Shown one piece after another: positions 32,188-44,114 of a stretch of DNA of 64,000 nt. The stretch is from Isoptericola sp. AK164 (GTDB lineage: Bacteria > Actinomycetota > Actinomycetes > Actinomycetales > Cellulomonadaceae), in the NCBI RefSeq assembly GCF_029643425.1, contig NZ_CP119106.1, positions 1,922,001 through 1,986,000 on the forward strand. The letters run 5' to 3'. Made by a program: the position numbers and the translations under genes. Positions within the stretch are counted from its first letter, which is position 1, and the number at the start of each line of letters is the position of its first letter. The notes under the pieces were generated by a model that was not told the origin of the DNA, ran no database searches, and was given only the letters and a program-made list of their open reading frames with translations.

Positions 32188-34449
32188 TCAGATCGCTCCG
32201 TGGAAGGTCCGGGCCAGCACGTCGAGCTGCTGCTCGCGGGTCAGCCGCACGAAGTTCACGGCGTACCCCGAGACCCGGATGGTCAGCTGCGGGTAGTTCT
32301 CCGGGTGCTCCATGGCGTCCTCGAGCGTCTCGCGCACCAGCACGTTGACGTTCATGTGGTATCCGCCGGAGCCGAAGGAGGCGTCGAGCAGGCCGGAGAG
32401 GTTGGTGATCTGCTCCTGGCGCGTCCGCCCGAGCCCGGAGGGCACGATGGTGTTCGTCAGGGAGATCCCGTCCTGGGCGTCGGCGTACGGCAGCTTGGCC
32501 ACCGACAGGGCCGAGGCCAGCATGCCGTGCGTGTCGCGGCCGTTCATCGGGTTCGCGCCCGGGGAGAACGGCTCGCCGGCGCGGCGCCCGTCGGGCGTGT
32601 TGCCCGTGGCCTTGCCGTACACGACGTTCGAGGTGATCGTCAGCACCGACTGGGTGGGCAGCGCGTCCCGGTACATCTTGTGGGTGCGCACCTTGGCCAT
32701 GAACGACTCGACCAGCTCCACGGCGATCTCGTCGGCACGGTCGTCGTCGTTGCCGTAGGCCGGGTAGTCGCCCTCGGTGACGTAGTCGACGACGACGCCG
32801 CGGTCATCGAAGACCGGCATGACGGTCGCGTAACGGATGGCCGACAGCGAGTCGGTGGCCACGGACAGGCCGGCGATGCCGCAGGCCATGGTCCGCAGCA
32901 CCTCCTTGTCGTGCAGCGCCATCTCGAGCCGCTCGTAGGCGTACTTGTCGTGCGACCAGTGGATGCAGTTCAGCGCCTCGACGTAGGTCGCGGCCAGCCA
33001 GTCCATCGTCTTGTCGAACCGGGCCCGCACGTCGTCGTAGTCCAGCGGCTGCCCCTCGGGCACCGGGGCCACGGCCGGGGAGACCTGCTTGCCGCTGACC
33101 TCGTCGCGTCCGCCGTTGATCGCGTAGAGCAGCGTCTTGGCGAGGTTGACGCGGGCGCCGAAGAACTGCATCTGCTTGCCGATCGCCATGGGCGAGACGC
33201 AGCAGGCGATGCCGGCGTCGTCGCCCCAGGCGGCGCGGATCTCGTCGTCCGACTCGTACTGCACGGCGGAGGTGTCGATCGAGACCTGCGAGCAGAAGTC
33301 CTTGAAGCCCTGGGGCAGGTCGGCCGTCCAGAACACGGTCATGTTCGGCTCGGGCGCCGGGCCCAGGTTGTACAGGGTCTGCAGCATCCGGAACGAGTTC
33401 TTCGTCACGAGCGTCCGGCCGTCGGTGCCCATGCCGCCGATCGTCTCGGTGACCCAGGTGGGGTCGCCGGAGAACAGGGCGTCGTACTCGGGGGTGCGCA
33501 GGAACCGGACGATCCGCAGCTTGATGACGAAGTCGTCCATGACCTCCTGGGCCTGGGCCTCGGTCAGGCGGCCGGCGGCGAGGTCGCGCTCGATGAACAC
33601 GTCGAGGAAGGTCGAGGTGCGTCCGAGCGACATCGCGGCGCCGTTCTGCTCCTTGACCGCGCCGAGGAAGCCGAAGTACAGCCACTGCACGGCCTCGGTG
33701 GCGGTGCGCGCCGGGCCGGAGATGTCGACGCCGTAGGAGGCGGCCATCTCCTTGAGCTCGCCCAGGGCGCGAATCTGCTCGGCGTGCTCCTCGCGGGCCC
33801 GGACCACGGACTCGCTGAAGGGCTCGACGTCGAGGGTGAGCTTGTCGAGCTTCTTGGCGGCGATCAGCTCGTCGACGCCGTACAGCGCCACGCGGCGGTA
33901 GTCGCCGATGATGCGGCCGCGGCCGTAGGCGTCCGGCAGGCCGGTCACGACGTGCGAGCTGCGCGCGGCCCGGACGTTCGGCGGGTAGACGTCGAACACG
34001 CCCTGGTTGTGGGTCTTGCGGTACTCGGTGAAGACCTTCTTCAGGTCCTGGTCGACCGGGTAGCCGTAAGTGTCCAGCGCCCCTTCGACCATCCGCCAGC
34101 CGCCGTTCGGCATGATCGCGCGCTTGAGCGGCGCGTCCGTCTGCAGGCCGACGATGATCTCGCTCGCGGAGTCGATGTAGCCGGGCTCGTGGGCGGTGAT
34201 GCCGGCCGGTACGTCGTAGGAGACGTCGTAGACGCCCTTCTCGCGCTCGGCGGGGAACATCGCGCTCAGCCGTGCCCACAGCGCGGTGGTGCGCTCGGTC
34301 GGGCCGGCGAGGAACGTCCCGTCCCCGGTGTAGGGGGTGTAGTTGCGCTGGATGAAGTCTCGGACGTCGACGGTGTCGCACCACGGTCCGGGGACGAAAC
34401 CTTCCCATGCGGCACTCGTGGCGGTCGTACGTTCTTCCTGGACGGTCAT
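32188..34449 (-). CDS. pflB: Formate C-acetyltransferase (pyruvate formate-lyase)
   Basis: The 753-residue glycyl-radical enzyme converts pyruvate and CoA to acetyl-CoA and formate in anaerobic metabolism. The active-site cysteine pair is in [14 protein letters not shown] and the radical glycine is Gly728 in [10 protein letters not shown] near the C-terminus. AAGGAG 7 nt upstream sets ATG 34449. The radical is oxygen-sensitive, so its presence indicates a facultative lifestyle, consistent with cellulomonad fermentation. Expression is probably repressed by Rex when NADH is low. Confidence 0.96.
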   Translation of the reverse strand: MTVQEERTTATSAAWEGFVPGPWCDTVDVRDFIQRNYTPYTGDGTFLAGPTERTTALWARLSAMFPAEREKGVYDVSYDVPAGITAHEPGYIDSASEIIVGLQTDAPLKRAIMPNGGWRMVEGALDTYGYPVDQDLKKVFTEYRKTHNQGVFDVYPPNVRAARSSHVVTGLPDAYGRGRIIGDYRRVALYGVDELIAAKKLDKLTLDVEPFSESVVRAREEHAEQIRALGELKEMAASYGVDISGPARTATEAVQWLYFGFLGAVKEQNGAAMSLGRTSTFLDVFIERDLAAGRLTEAQAQEVMDDFVIKLRIVRFLRTPEYDALFSGDPTWVTETIGGMGTDGRTLVTKNSFRMLQTLYNLGPAPEPNMTVFWTADLPQGFKDFCSQVSIDTSAVQYESDDEIRAAWGDDAGIACCVSPMAIGKQMQFFGARVNLAKTLLYAINGGRDEVSGKQVSPAVAPVPEGQPLDYDDVRARFDKTMDWLAATYVEALNCIHWSHDKYAYERLEMALHDKEVLRTMACGIAGLSVATDSLSAIRYATVMPVFDDRGVVVDYVTEGDYPAYGNDDDRADEIAVELVESFMAKVRTHKMYRDALPTQSVLTITSNVVYGKATGNTPDGRRAGEPFSPGANPMNGRDTHGMLASALSVAKLPYADAQDGISLTNTIVPSGLGRTRQEQITNLSGLLDASFGSGGYHMNVNVLVRETLEDAMEHPENYPQLTIRVSGYAVNFVRLTREQQLDVLARTFHGAI

Positions 34450-34483
34450 CGCCCCGCTCCTTCACGCTCGCTGGTGATGCTTC

Positions 34484-34512
34484 CACGATATCGTGAAAAC
34501 CTTCACAAGCAA
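34484..34512 (-). promoter_or_regulatory. pflBA promoter with Rex operator
   Basis: On the minus strand TTGCTT (34512-34507), 16 bp and TATCGT (34490-34485) form the promoter. The spacer is filled by an 18-bp inverted repeat, plus-strand TCGTGAA-AACC-TTCACAA (34491-34508), which matches the known Rex operator TTGTGAA-N4-TTCACAA at all but one base. A second palindrome, CACGATATCGTG (34484-34495), covers the -10 box. Rex senses NADH/NAD and represses fermentation genes. Confidence 0.8.
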
Positions 34513-34581
34513 TGGTCTGACCACATGTCCGGCCGTAACGTCGATCACAGACGCCGCCGGCCGTCACGCAGGTCACGACAT

Positions 34582-34615
34582 CTCCGCCCGGACCGTCAGG
34601 ACGGTACGGGCGGAG
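34582..34615 (-). terminator. Terminator after dxs
   Basis: CTCCGCCCG and CGGGCGGAG with inner ACCGT and ACGGT form a 14-bp stem interrupted by one mismatch around a CAGG loop, 43 nt beyond the dxs stop. It may also shield dxs from readthrough. Confidence 0.7.
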
Positions 34616-34657
34616 GCACGCTGCGGCCGGACCGCGGGTCGGGTCGCGGGCCGGGCG

Positions 34658-36547
34658 TCAGTCCTGGGCGAGCTCGGCGAGCGCGTCGCGCACCGCGTCC
34701 TCGGCCTGCATGCGCTGTGCGGTCATGATCTGCTCGCGGCTGGCGTGGTCGAGGAACTCCACCGGCAGACCGGTGTGCACGAACGGGGTGCGCACGCCGC
34801 GCTCGGCCGCGCGCTGGGCGAGCATCGCCCCCACGCCGCCGTCGACGACGCCGTCCTCCAGCGTCACCACGAGGTCGTGGTCCCCGGTCATCTTCACCAG
34901 GTTCTCGGGCACCGGCAGCACCCACGTGGGCGCCACGACCTCGACGGCCAGGCCGTGCGCGGCGAGCGACTCCCCGGCCGCGATCGCCGTGGCGGCCATC
35001 GCCCCCACGCCCACGACGAGCACGCTCGCCCCGGTGGCGGCCTCCGGATCCGGCGCGCGCCGGGCCACGACGTCGACGCCCTCGAGCGTCTCGAGCGCCT
35101 CGATCGGCTCGTCGAGCGCGCCCTTGGGGTAGCGCACGACGGTGGGTGCGTCGTCGACGTCGACGGCGGTGCGCAGGGCGTCGCGCAGGGTCGCCTCGTC
35201 GCGCGGGGCGGCCAGCCGCAGCCCCGGCACGATGCGCAGCATCGCCATGTCCCACATGCCGTTGTGGCTCGCGCCGTCGGCGCCGGTGATGCCGGCACGG
35301 TCGAGCACGAACGTCACCCCGGCCTTGTGCAGGGCGACGTCCATGAGCAGCTGGTCGAAGGCGCGGTTGAGGAAGGTCGCGTACACGGCGACCACGGGGT
35401 GCAGCCCGGCGAACGCCATGCCGGCGGCCGACGTCGCGGCGTGCTGCTCGGCGATCCCGACGTCGAAGGTGCGCTCGGGGAACTCCTCGGCGAAGGGGGC
35501 CAGCCCCACCGGGTGCAGCATCGCCGCGGTGATCGCGACGACGTCGGGCCGGCGGCGGCCGATCTCGACGATCTCCTCGGCGAAGACCTGGGTCCAGCCG
35601 AACCGCGAGGGCGCCACCGGCAGGCCGGTCTCGGGATGGATGGTGCCCACCGCGTGGAACCGGTCGGCGACGTCCTCCTCGGCGGGGATGTAGCCGCGGC
35701 CCTTCTCGGTGATGGCGTGCACGATGACCGGCCCGCCGAACGTCTTGGCGCGGCGCAGGGCGTGCTCCATCGCGGACACGTCGTGGCCGTCGACCGGACC
35801 GATGTACTTCAGCCCGAGGTCCTCGAACATGCCCTGGGGGGCGACGACGTCCTTGAGGCCCTTCTTCAGCCCGTGCAGCCAGTCGTAGGCGAACCGTCCG
35901 GGCGGGCCGGTGCGGTGCAGCGTGCGCTTGCCCCACTGCAGGAACGCCTCGTACCCGCGGGTGGTGCGCAGCGTGTCCAGGTGGTTGGCCAGTCCGCCGA
36001 TGGTCGGCGAGTACGAGCGGCCGTTGTCGTTGACGACGATGACCAGCCGCCGGTCCGGGCCGGCGGCGATGTTGTTGATCGCCTCCCAGGCCATGCCGCC
36101 GGTCATCGCGCCGTCGCCGATGACGGCCACGACGTGACGGTCGTCGTGGCGGCCCACCGTGTTCGCCTTGGCGATGCCGTCCGCCCAGGACAGCGCCGTC
36201 GAGGCGTGGGAGTTCTCCACGACGTCGTGCTCGGACTCGGCCCGGCTGGGGTACCCGGACAGCCCGCCGCGCTTGCGCAGGTCGGAGAAGTCCTGACGAC
36301 CCGTGAGCAGCTTGTGCACGTAGGACTGGTGGCCCGTGTCGAAGACCATGGAGTCCCGCGGCGAGTCGTAGACGCGGTGCAGCGCGATCGTCAGCTCCAC
36401 GACACCCAGGTTCGGCCCCAGGTGCCCGCCGGTGCGCGACACGTTGTGCACGAGGAAGTCGCGGATCTCGGCGGCCAGCCGGCGCGTCTGGGCCGGTCCG
36501 AGCCTGCGCACGTCCTCGGGCGCGGTGATCGTGCTCAACAGCCCCAT
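34658..36547 (-). CDS. dxs: 1-deoxy-D-xylulose-5-phosphate synthase
   Basis: The 629-residue thiamine-diphosphate enzyme condenses pyruvate and glyceraldehyde 3-phosphate in the first step of the MEP isoprenoid pathway. Key parts are [32 protein letters not shown], the ThDP motif [19 protein letters not shown], and [18 protein letters not shown] with the DRAG block of the pyrimidine domain. AGGAGG 5 nt before ATG 36547 sets the start; longer in-frame extension lacks support. It is divergent from guaB1 with 82 bp between. Confidence 0.96.
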   Translation of the reverse strand: MGLLSTITAPEDVRRLGPAQTRRLAAEIRDFLVHNVSRTGGHLGPNLGVVELTIALHRVYDSPRDSMVFDTGHQSYVHKLLTGRQDFSDLRKRGGLSGYPSRAESEHDVVENSHASTALSWADGIAKANTVGRHDDRHVVAVIGDGAMTGGMAWEAINNIAAGPDRRLVIVVNDNGRSYSPTIGGLANHLDTLRTTRGYEAFLQWGKRTLHRTGPPGRFAYDWLHGLKKGLKDVVAPQGMFEDLGLKYIGPVDGHDVSAMEHALRRAKTFGGPVIVHAITEKGRGYIPAEEDVADRFHAVGTIHPETGLPVAPSRFGWTQVFAEEIVEIGRRRPDVVAITAAMLHPVGLAPFAEEFPERTFDVGIAEQHAATSAAGMAFAGLHPVVAVYATFLNRAFDQLLMDVALHKAGVTFVLDRAGITGADGASHNGMWDMAMLRIVPGLRLAAPRDEATLRDALRTAVDVDDAPTVVRYPKGALDEPIEALETLEGVDVVARRAPDPEAATGASVLVVGVGAMAATAIAAGESLAAHGLAVEVVAPTWVLPVPENLVKMTGDHDLVVTLEDGVVDGGVGAMLAQRAAERGVRTPFVHTGLPVEFLDHASREQIMTAQRMQAEDAVRDALAELAQD

Positions 36548-36617
36548 ACGTTCCTCCTGCGGATCATCCGACAACTCTAAGTGCTGTTCGTGACGTCCTG
36601 GTGCAGCGGATGCGCGG

Positions 36618-38778
<2,161 letters not shown>

Positions 38779-38779
<1 letters not shown>

Positions 38780-39666
38780 TGGTCGCCGCCGAGGTCGAGA
38801 TCGACGTCGCGCTGGTGCGGGCGCTGCTCGCCGCCCAGCACCCGGACCTGGCCGACCGCCCGCTGCGCGTCGTCGCCGAGGGCTGGGACAACGTCCTGGT
38901 GCTCCTCGGCGACGACCTCGCCGTGCGGCTGCCACGCCGGGAGGCCGCGGCCCCGCTGATCGAGCACGAGCAGCAGGTGCTGCCCCGGCTGGTCGAGCGG
39001 CTGCCGGTCCCCGTCCCCGCCCCGGTGCGCCGCGGGAGCCCGAGCACCGACCCGCCCTACCCCTGGTCGTGGTCCGTGGTGCCCTGGTTCGCCGGCCACC
39101 GCGCGGCCGCCGTCCCGCGGTGGCGGCGCCGTCGGCTCGCCGGACCGCTGGCGGCGTTCCTCGACGCCCTGCACCGGCCCGCCGACGACGCGCCGGTCAA
39201 CCCGGTCCGGGGCGTGCCGCTGACCACCCGCGACGAGGCCGTCCGACGCCGGCTCGCCGACCCGCGGGTCCGGCACGCCGACCGGCTCGAGCGCGTGTGG
39301 CAGGACGCCCTGGCCGCCCCCGTCCACGACGGGCACGCGCTCTGGCTGCACGGCGACCCGCACCCCGGCAACCTCGTCGTCGACGACGACGCCGGCCTGG
39401 CCGCCGTCGTCGACTTCGGGGACGTCACGGCCGGGGACCCGGCCACGGACCTGGCCACGGCGTGGCTGACCTTCGACACCGCCGGCCGGGAGGCGTTCCG
39501 GTCCGGCCTCGCGCACCGCTACCCCGCCGGCGACCCGGTGTGGGTCCGTGCGCTCGGCTGGGCGGTGGCGATGGCGACCGCGATGGTCGTCGACTCCTCG
39601 GCCGAGCACGACTGGCTGCCGCCGCTCGGCGCCGCGGCGCTGACCCAGGTGCTCGCCGACTCCTGA
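38779..39666 (+). CDS. Aminoglycoside phosphotransferase-family kinase
   Basis: The 295-residue protein has the APH kinase core: VVAEGWDNVLVLLGDDLAVRLPR for the ATP lobe with Lys replaced by Arg in LAVRLP, WLHGDPHPGNLVV for the catalytic loop with the base Asp, and AAVVDFGDVTAGDPATDLA for the metal-binding DFG-like block. Such proteins phosphorylate small molecules (choline, homoserine, sugars, macrolides); resistance is not implied. TGATG couples it to the NUDIX gene. The arginine in place of the usual ATP-contacting lysine occurs in some family members. Confidence 0.82.
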
Positions 39667-39683
39667 CCGAGCAGACTGGTGCC

Positions 39684-40139
39684 ATGAGCGCACCGGAGCC
39701 CCCTGCCGCCGTCCCCGCCGACATCCCCACCGACGTGGCGGCGTTCGTCGAGTCCGTCGCCCGCCCGGCCCGACGCCGGGACGCCCGGACCCTGCTGGAG
39801 CTGATGGCCCGCGTCACCGGCGAACCCCCGGTGCTGCACGGCACGATCGTCGGGTTCGGGCGCTACCGCTACGAGTACGCCTCCGGACGGTCCGGGGAGG
39901 GCCCTGCCGCGGCGTTCGCACCGCGCGCGGCCCACAGCGTCGTCTACCTCATGGACGGCGTCGACGCACACGCCGAGGACCTCGCGCGGCTCGGCCCGCA
40001 CCGGACCGGCGTCGGCTGCCTGTACCTGACGAACCTGGAGAAGGTCGACCTCGCGGTGCTCGGGACGATCGTCGCCGACTCCTACGCCACGCTGACGTCC
40101 GGCACGTACGGGCTCCGGGCCCGCGACGGGGGCGCCTGA
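39684..40139 (+). CDS. DUF1801 (YdhG-like) family protein
   Basis: The 151-residue protein matches DUF1801: DVAAFVESVARPARRRDARTLLELMARVTGEPPVLHGTIVGFGRYRYEYASG, then YLTNLEKVDLAVLGTIVADSYA. The fold is small alpha/beta with unknown, possibly iron- or ligand-binding, function. CAGACT lies 6 nt before ATG 39684, an imperfect leaderless -10. From 40140 to 40222 only a GAGGAG ribosome binding site for the next gene is visible. Confidence 0.8.
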   Translation: MSAPEPPAAVPADIPTDVAAFVESVARPARRRDARTLLELMARVTGEPPVLHGTIVGFGRYRYEYASGRSGEGPAAAFAPRAAHSVVYLMDGVDAHAEDLARLGPHRTGVGCLYLTNLEKVDLAVLGTIVADSYATLTSGTYGLRARDGGA

Positions 40140-40222
40140 CCGCCGGGCACCCCACCCGCCCCGCTGTGGTGAGGCGCCCCGGCCGGCGTTTCAATGGAAG
40201 CAGAGCGAGGAGCGGCAGAGCC

Positions 40223-41593
40223 ATGAGCAGCGACCGGGATCGCGCGACGACGCGGCCGGCGGGTTCCGAGCAGTCGGCGGAGGCCCGTCTCGAGAGCTGG
40301 CGGGAGGCGCTGCGGCGGCACGAGGCCGACGACGTCGAGGGACGCACCGAGCGCCTCCGGGCCCGGATGGCCACGCTGCAGGAGGCGGGCCTCGACACCG
40401 ACGAGGCGTTCCTCGTCGCGATGATGCGCCAGGACCGGGACGACCCGGTCGCGCGCGACGTCGCCCGCGAGCAGGCGGCGGTGTTCTGGCGGCGGTTCGA
40501 CCGGGCACCCGCCCCCGAGGGCGACACCGCGGTCGACTGGCGGGAGGTCGGTGTCGTGGCGCTGCTGGCCCTCGGTGCCGGCGTCAGCGTCAAGCTGGGG
40601 GTCGCCGAGCTCGACAGCACGGCGTTCGGGCACAACGTCGCCCTGCTCGTGGCGCCGTTCCTCGGCGCCTACTTCGCCTGGAAGCGACGGGTGTCGTGGC
40701 GCACCGCGGCCGTGCTCCTGCTCGCCACGGCCGTCCTGGCCGTCGCGATCAACGTCTACCCGTTCGACGTCGGCGGGGCGACGGGCTTCCTCGCCGCGCT
40801 GCACGCGCCCGTCGTCCTCTGGGGGCTGATCGGCGTCGCCTACGCCGCCGGGCGGTGGCGCTCGACGGCGGGCCGGCTGCGCTACCTGCGGTTCACCGGC
40901 GAGCTGGTGGTCTACTACGCCCTCATCGCCCTGGGCGGCAGCCTGCTCGTCGGGCTCACGATCGGCCTCCTGACCCTGGCCGGCGTGGAGTTCCGGAGCG
41001 TGATCGAGGACTGGGTGGTGCCGATGGGCGTGCCCGCCGCGCTGCTGGTCGCCGCCTGGCTCGTGGAGGCCAAGCAGGAGGTCGTGGAGAACATCGCCCC
41101 GGTGCTGGCGAAGATCTTCGTCCCGCTGACCACCGTCACGCTGCTCGTCAGCGTCGCGGTGCTGGGGGCGGTGGGCAGCCTGACGACCGTCGACCGCGAG
41201 TTCCTCATCACCCTGGTCTCGGTCCTCGTCGTCGCGCTGGCGCTGCTGCTGTACGCGGTGGCGGCCCGCCCGGCCGGTCAGCGGCCCGGGTTCTTCGACG
41301 GCGTGCTGCTGGCGATGGTGCTGGCCGCCGTGGCCGTCGACGGTGTCGTCGTGACGGCGATGGCGGCCCGGACGGCCGAGTTCGGCTGGAGCCCCGCCAA
41401 GACCGCCGCCCTGGGTCTCGGGGTGCTGCTGGCCGTGCACCTGGTGTGGTCGGCGTGGCGGCTCGTCGCGATGCTGCGTCGGCGTGACGGGGTCGCCGCG
41501 CTGGACCGGTCGCAGGCGGCGGTGCTGCCGTTCTACGTCGGCTGGGCCTTCGTCGTGGTGATCGCCGTCGGGCCGGTCTTCGGCTTCGTCTGA
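40223..41593 (+). CDS. HAAS/permease-prefix-domain polytopic membrane protein A
   Basis: The 456-residue protein has an N-terminal helical signalling domain (about 1-75; LESWREALRRHEADDVEGRTERLRARMATLQEAGLDTDEAFLVAM) of the permease-prefix/HAAS type found next to PadR regulators. About ten membrane helices follow, containing the conserved loop WLVEAKQEVVENIAPVLAKIF. The membrane part resembles DUF4153. It lacks the GD motif usual at the end of HAAS domains. It has a full-length paralogue at 42057 with the PadR gene between them. Role unknown; I infer a membrane sensor or stress-related permease-like protein controlled by PadR. Confidence 0.7.
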   Translation: MSSDRDRATTRPAGSEQSAEARLESWREALRRHEADDVEGRTERLRARMATLQEAGLDTDEAFLVAMMRQDRDDPVARDVAREQAAVFWRRFDRAPAPEGDTAVDWREVGVVALLALGAGVSVKLGVAELDSTAFGHNVALLVAPFLGAYFAWKRRVSWRTAAVLLLATAVLAVAINVYPFDVGGATGFLAALHAPVVLWGLIGVAYAAGRWRSTAGRLRYLRFTGELVVYYALIALGGSLLVGLTIGLLTLAGVEFRSVIEDWVVPMGVPAALLVAAWLVEAKQEVVENIAPVLAKIFVPLTTVTLLVSVAVLGAVGSLTTVDREFLITLVSVLVVALALLLYAVAARPAGQRPGFFDGVLLAMVLAAVAVDGVVVTAMAARTAEFGWSPAKTAALGLGVLLAVHLVWSAWRLVAMLRRRDGVAALDRSQAAVLPFYVGWAFVVVIAVGPVFGFV

Positions 41594-41603
41594 GGCGCCC
41601 CTC

Positions 41604-41653
41604 TTGCGATACCTCGCACCTCGAGGGTTAAATACCTCGTACATCGAGGGATA
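41604..41653 (+). promoter_or_regulatory. Promoter with duplicated PadR operator
   Basis: Two 22-bp copies of ATACCTCGNACNTCGAGGGNTA start at 41609 and 41632, a 23-bp period. Each is an imperfect palindrome (CCTCG-N4/5-CGAGG). TTGCGA (41604-41609), 18 bp and TTAAAT (41628-41633) may be the promoter, so the two operators cover the spacer and the region just downstream of -10. The PadR gene starts 9 bp later and should be autoregulated. Confidence 0.7.
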
Positions 41654-41661
41654 GAGGCGCT

Positions 41662-42060
41662 ATGCACATCGACAAGGACCTCGTCGCGGCCTCCGCGACA
41701 CCGCTCGTGCTCGGCATCCTCGCCGAGGGCCAGTCGTACGGGTACGCCATCGCCAAGCGGGTGGCCGATCTGTCCGGCGGCCGGATGAGCTGGACGGACG
41801 GCATGCTCTACCCCCTGCTGCACCGCCTGGAGCGCCACGGCCTGGTCGAGGCGTCCTGGGGGCGGTCGGAGTCGGGACGTCGCCGCAAGCACTACGCCCT
41901 CACCCCGGCCGGGCACGAGGCCCTGGCCGAACGGCGCCGGCAGTGGGACGTCGTCGCCGAGACCCTGGGCGAGGTCTGGCGCACGCTGTCCGACGGCGCC
42001 GCCGGCGCGGCGGCCCCGCGGCCGGCTGCGGGCCCGGCGACGGCCGGGGGCACGGCATGA
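41662..42060 (+). CDS. PadR-family transcriptional regulator
   Basis: The 132-residue protein has the PadR winged helix: LVLGILAEGQSYGYAIAKRVADLSGG, MSWTDGMLYPLLHRLERHGLVEASWG and the wing GRRRKHYALTPAGHEAL, then one dimerisation helix and an Ala/Pro-rich tail. It probably represses its own operon through the duplicated operator at 41609-41653. Its stop overlaps the start of the second HAAS membrane protein (ATGA). PadR proteins are commonly paired with HAAS/permease-prefix proteins, which are thought to relay a signal to them. Confidence 0.9.
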   Translation: MHIDKDLVAASATPLVLGILAEGQSYGYAIAKRVADLSGGRMSWTDGMLYPLLHRLERHGLVEASWGRSESGRRRKHYALTPAGHEALAERRRQWDVVAETLGEVWRTLSDGAAGAAAPRPAAGPATAGGTA

Positions 42061-43403
42061 GCGGCACCGACGCCCTCGAGGTGCAGGTCGACCGGTGGCG
42101 CGACTACGTGCGCCGCCATCGCGCCGTGGCGCCGGACGACGTCGACGAGATGACCGACCACCTGCGCGAGCGCATCGACGACCTGCGGGCCGCCGGGCTC
42201 GACGACGACGAGGCCTTCCTCGTCGCGGTCAAGCGCATGGGACGGCTGGACGCCGTCTCGGCCGAGTTCGCCCGCGCCCACTCCGAACGTCTCTGGAAGC
42301 AGCTCGTGCTCCTGCCCGACTCCCCCGCGCCGGACGCCGACCCGGCCCGCCGCGAGCTCGCCGTCGTCGTCGGCTGCGCCGTCGGGGCGGGGCTGGCCGT
42401 CAAGGCCGGCTCGACGTTCCTCGACGAGACGGCGCTGCTGCTGAACCTCGGCCTGCTCGTCGCCCCGTTCGTGGCCGCCTACCTCGGCTGGAAGCGTCGG
42501 CTGGCCGGGCGCACGGTAGCGGCGCTGCTGGCCGGCGCCGTCGTCCTCGGCGTCGTGCTCAACACCTACCCGTTCGACCCGGCCGGGTCGACCCTGCTGC
42601 TGGCCGCGCTGCACGCCCCGGTGGTGCTGTGGGCGTTCGTCGGCGTCGCGTACACCGGCGGCCGGTGGCGCTCGCCCGACCGCCGGATGGACTTCGTGCG
42701 GTTCACCGGCGAGCTGGCCGTCTACTACGTGCTGCTCGCCCTCGGCGGCGGCGTGCTGGTGGGCCTGACCGCCGGGCTCTTCAGCCTGACCGGCCTGGAC
42801 CTGGAACCCGCGATGGAGCAGTGGATCCTGCCGCTGTGCGTGCCGGGCGCGTTCCTCGTGGCGGCCTGGCTCGTGGAGGCCAAGCAGGAGGTCGTGGAGA
42901 ACATCGCCCCGGTCCTGACCCGCGTGTTCACGCCGCTGACGACGCTCATGCTGCTGGCCTGCCTGGTGGTGCTGGCCACCGCCGGGGACCTGACGACGGT
43001 CGACCGCGAGCTGCTCATCCTCATGGACGGCGTGCTGCTGCTGGTCCTGGCGCTCGTGCTGTACTCGGTCTCGGCCCGGGACCCGCTGCGCCGGCCCGGC
43101 CTGTTCGACGGCCTCCAGCTGGGGCTCGTCGTGGTGGCGCTGACCGTGGACGCGGTCGCGCTGACCGCGATGCTCACCCGGATCGCGGAGTTCGGCGCGA
43201 GCCCCAACAAGGTCGCGGCCCTGGGGCTGAACCTGCTCCTGGCGGTCCACCTGGCCCGCTCGGCCTGGCTGCTGCTCGGCCTGCTGCGCCACCGACGCGC
43301 CTTCGGGGACCTGGAGCGGTGGCAGACCGCCTACCTGCCCGTCTACGCGGCCTGGGCGGCGTTCGTGGTCGTCGCGTTCGGGCCGTCGTTCGTGTTCGCC
43401 TGA
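42057..43403 (+). CDS. HAAS/permease-prefix-domain polytopic membrane protein B
   Basis: The 448-residue paralogue of the 40223 gene has a well-preserved HAAS domain (VDRWRDYVRRHRAVAPDDVDEMTDHLRERIDDLRAAGLDDDEAFLVAVKRMG) and about ten membrane helices with the same WLVEAKQEVVENIAPVL loop. At nucleotide level 50 bp around this loop (42864-42913) are identical to 41054-41103. It is translationally coupled to PadR, so it is the likely signalling partner. The substrate or stimulus is unknown. Confidence 0.72.
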   Translation: MSGTDALEVQVDRWRDYVRRHRAVAPDDVDEMTDHLRERIDDLRAAGLDDDEAFLVAVKRMGRLDAVSAEFARAHSERLWKQLVLLPDSPAPDADPARRELAVVVGCAVGAGLAVKAGSTFLDETALLLNLGLLVAPFVAAYLGWKRRLAGRTVAALLAGAVVLGVVLNTYPFDPAGSTLLLAALHAPVVLWAFVGVAYTGGRWRSPDRRMDFVRFTGELAVYYVLLALGGGVLVGLTAGLFSLTGLDLEPAMEQWILPLCVPGAFLVAAWLVEAKQEVVENIAPVLTRVFTPLTTLMLLACLVVLATAGDLTTVDRELLILMDGVLLLVLALVLYSVSARDPLRRPGLFDGLQLGLVVVALTVDAVALTAMLTRIAEFGASPNKVAALGLNLLLAVHLARSAWLLLGLLRHRRAFGDLERWQTAYLPVYAAWAAFVVVAFGPSFVFA

Positions 43404-43427
43404 GACGCCCCGGGACGACGACGGCGG

Positions 43428-44096
43428 TCAGGCGAGCCGGGCGGCGTCCGCGCCGTGGGCCACCAGCACGGTGCGCACGGCGGCCAGCGCCCGGTCGTAG
43501 GCGCCGTCGTCGTCCAGCAGCAACGAGCGGTCGTTGGCCGTGCCGAGCAGGGCGACGAGCTCGAAGACGACCTGGGCCGGGTCGACGTCGGCGGCCAGCT
43601 CGCCGGCTCCGACGGCGAGCCCGACGTGGTGCTCCAGGTAGCCGTCCCACTCGCGCCGGACCGCCACGACGGCGTCGTGCACCGGTCCGGGCCGGGAGTC
43701 GACCTCGGTCTCGACCGCACGGAAGAAGCACCCGCCGGCGAACGTGCGGGTCCGGGAGTACGTGGACCATCCCTGCACGAGCGCCCACACACGGTCGAGC
43801 CCGGGCGCCGCCGCGCGGGCGGGCTCGATCACCGCGGCGAGGAAGATTCCTCGCGCGTGCTGGACGAGCGCGACCTCGAGACCTTCCTTGTTGCCGAACA
43901 GTCCCGCGATCGCGCTCTTGGTCGCCGGGGCCTCGGCGGCGAGCGTGCCGAAGGTCAGTCCGGCGAGCCCGTCCACGGAGGCGCGCTGCACGGCATGGTC
44001 GAGCACCGCGGTGCGCGTGCGGTCGCCGCGTCGCCGCCGGCCGTCCGACGACGGCACGGTGGTGGCGGTCTCCGGCTCGGCCCCGTGGATCGTCAT
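43428..44096 (-). CDS. TetR-family transcriptional regulator
   Basis: The 222-residue protein has an N-terminal TetR helix-turn-helix (TRTAVLDHAVQRASVDGLAGLTFGTLAAEAPATKSAIAGLFGNKEGLEVALV) and a C-terminal TetR_C_6-like ligand domain. It is divergent from the alpha/beta hydrolase gene; a 24-bp imperfect palindrome lies between the two starts at 44115-44138, so it probably represses both genes. The effector may be the hydrolase substrate. Confidence 0.88.
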   Translation of the reverse strand: MTIHGAEPETATTVPSSDGRRRRGDRTRTAVLDHAVQRASVDGLAGLTFGTLAAEAPATKSAIAGLFGNKEGLEVALVQHARGIFLAAVIEPARAAAPGLDRVWALVQGWSTYSRTRTFAGGCFFRAVETEVDSRPGPVHDAVVAVRREWDGYLEHHVGLAVGAGELAADVDPAQVVFELVALLGTANDRSLLLDDDGAYDRALAAVRTVLVAHGADAARLA

Positions 44097-44114
44097 GGCA
44101 TCAGTCTACTCGAA

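Noticed and set aside
34484-34495. Treating CACGATATCGTG as the only operator of pflBA
   Set aside because: The adjacent inverted repeat at 34491-34508 fits the Rex consensus far better; the other palindrome is kept only as a possible second site.
31684-34728. Open frame of 1014 codons on the plus strand
   Set aside because: It is the mirror of pflA and pflB, which have complete catalytic motifs. The frame is rich in Val/Gly/Asp/His shadow residues.
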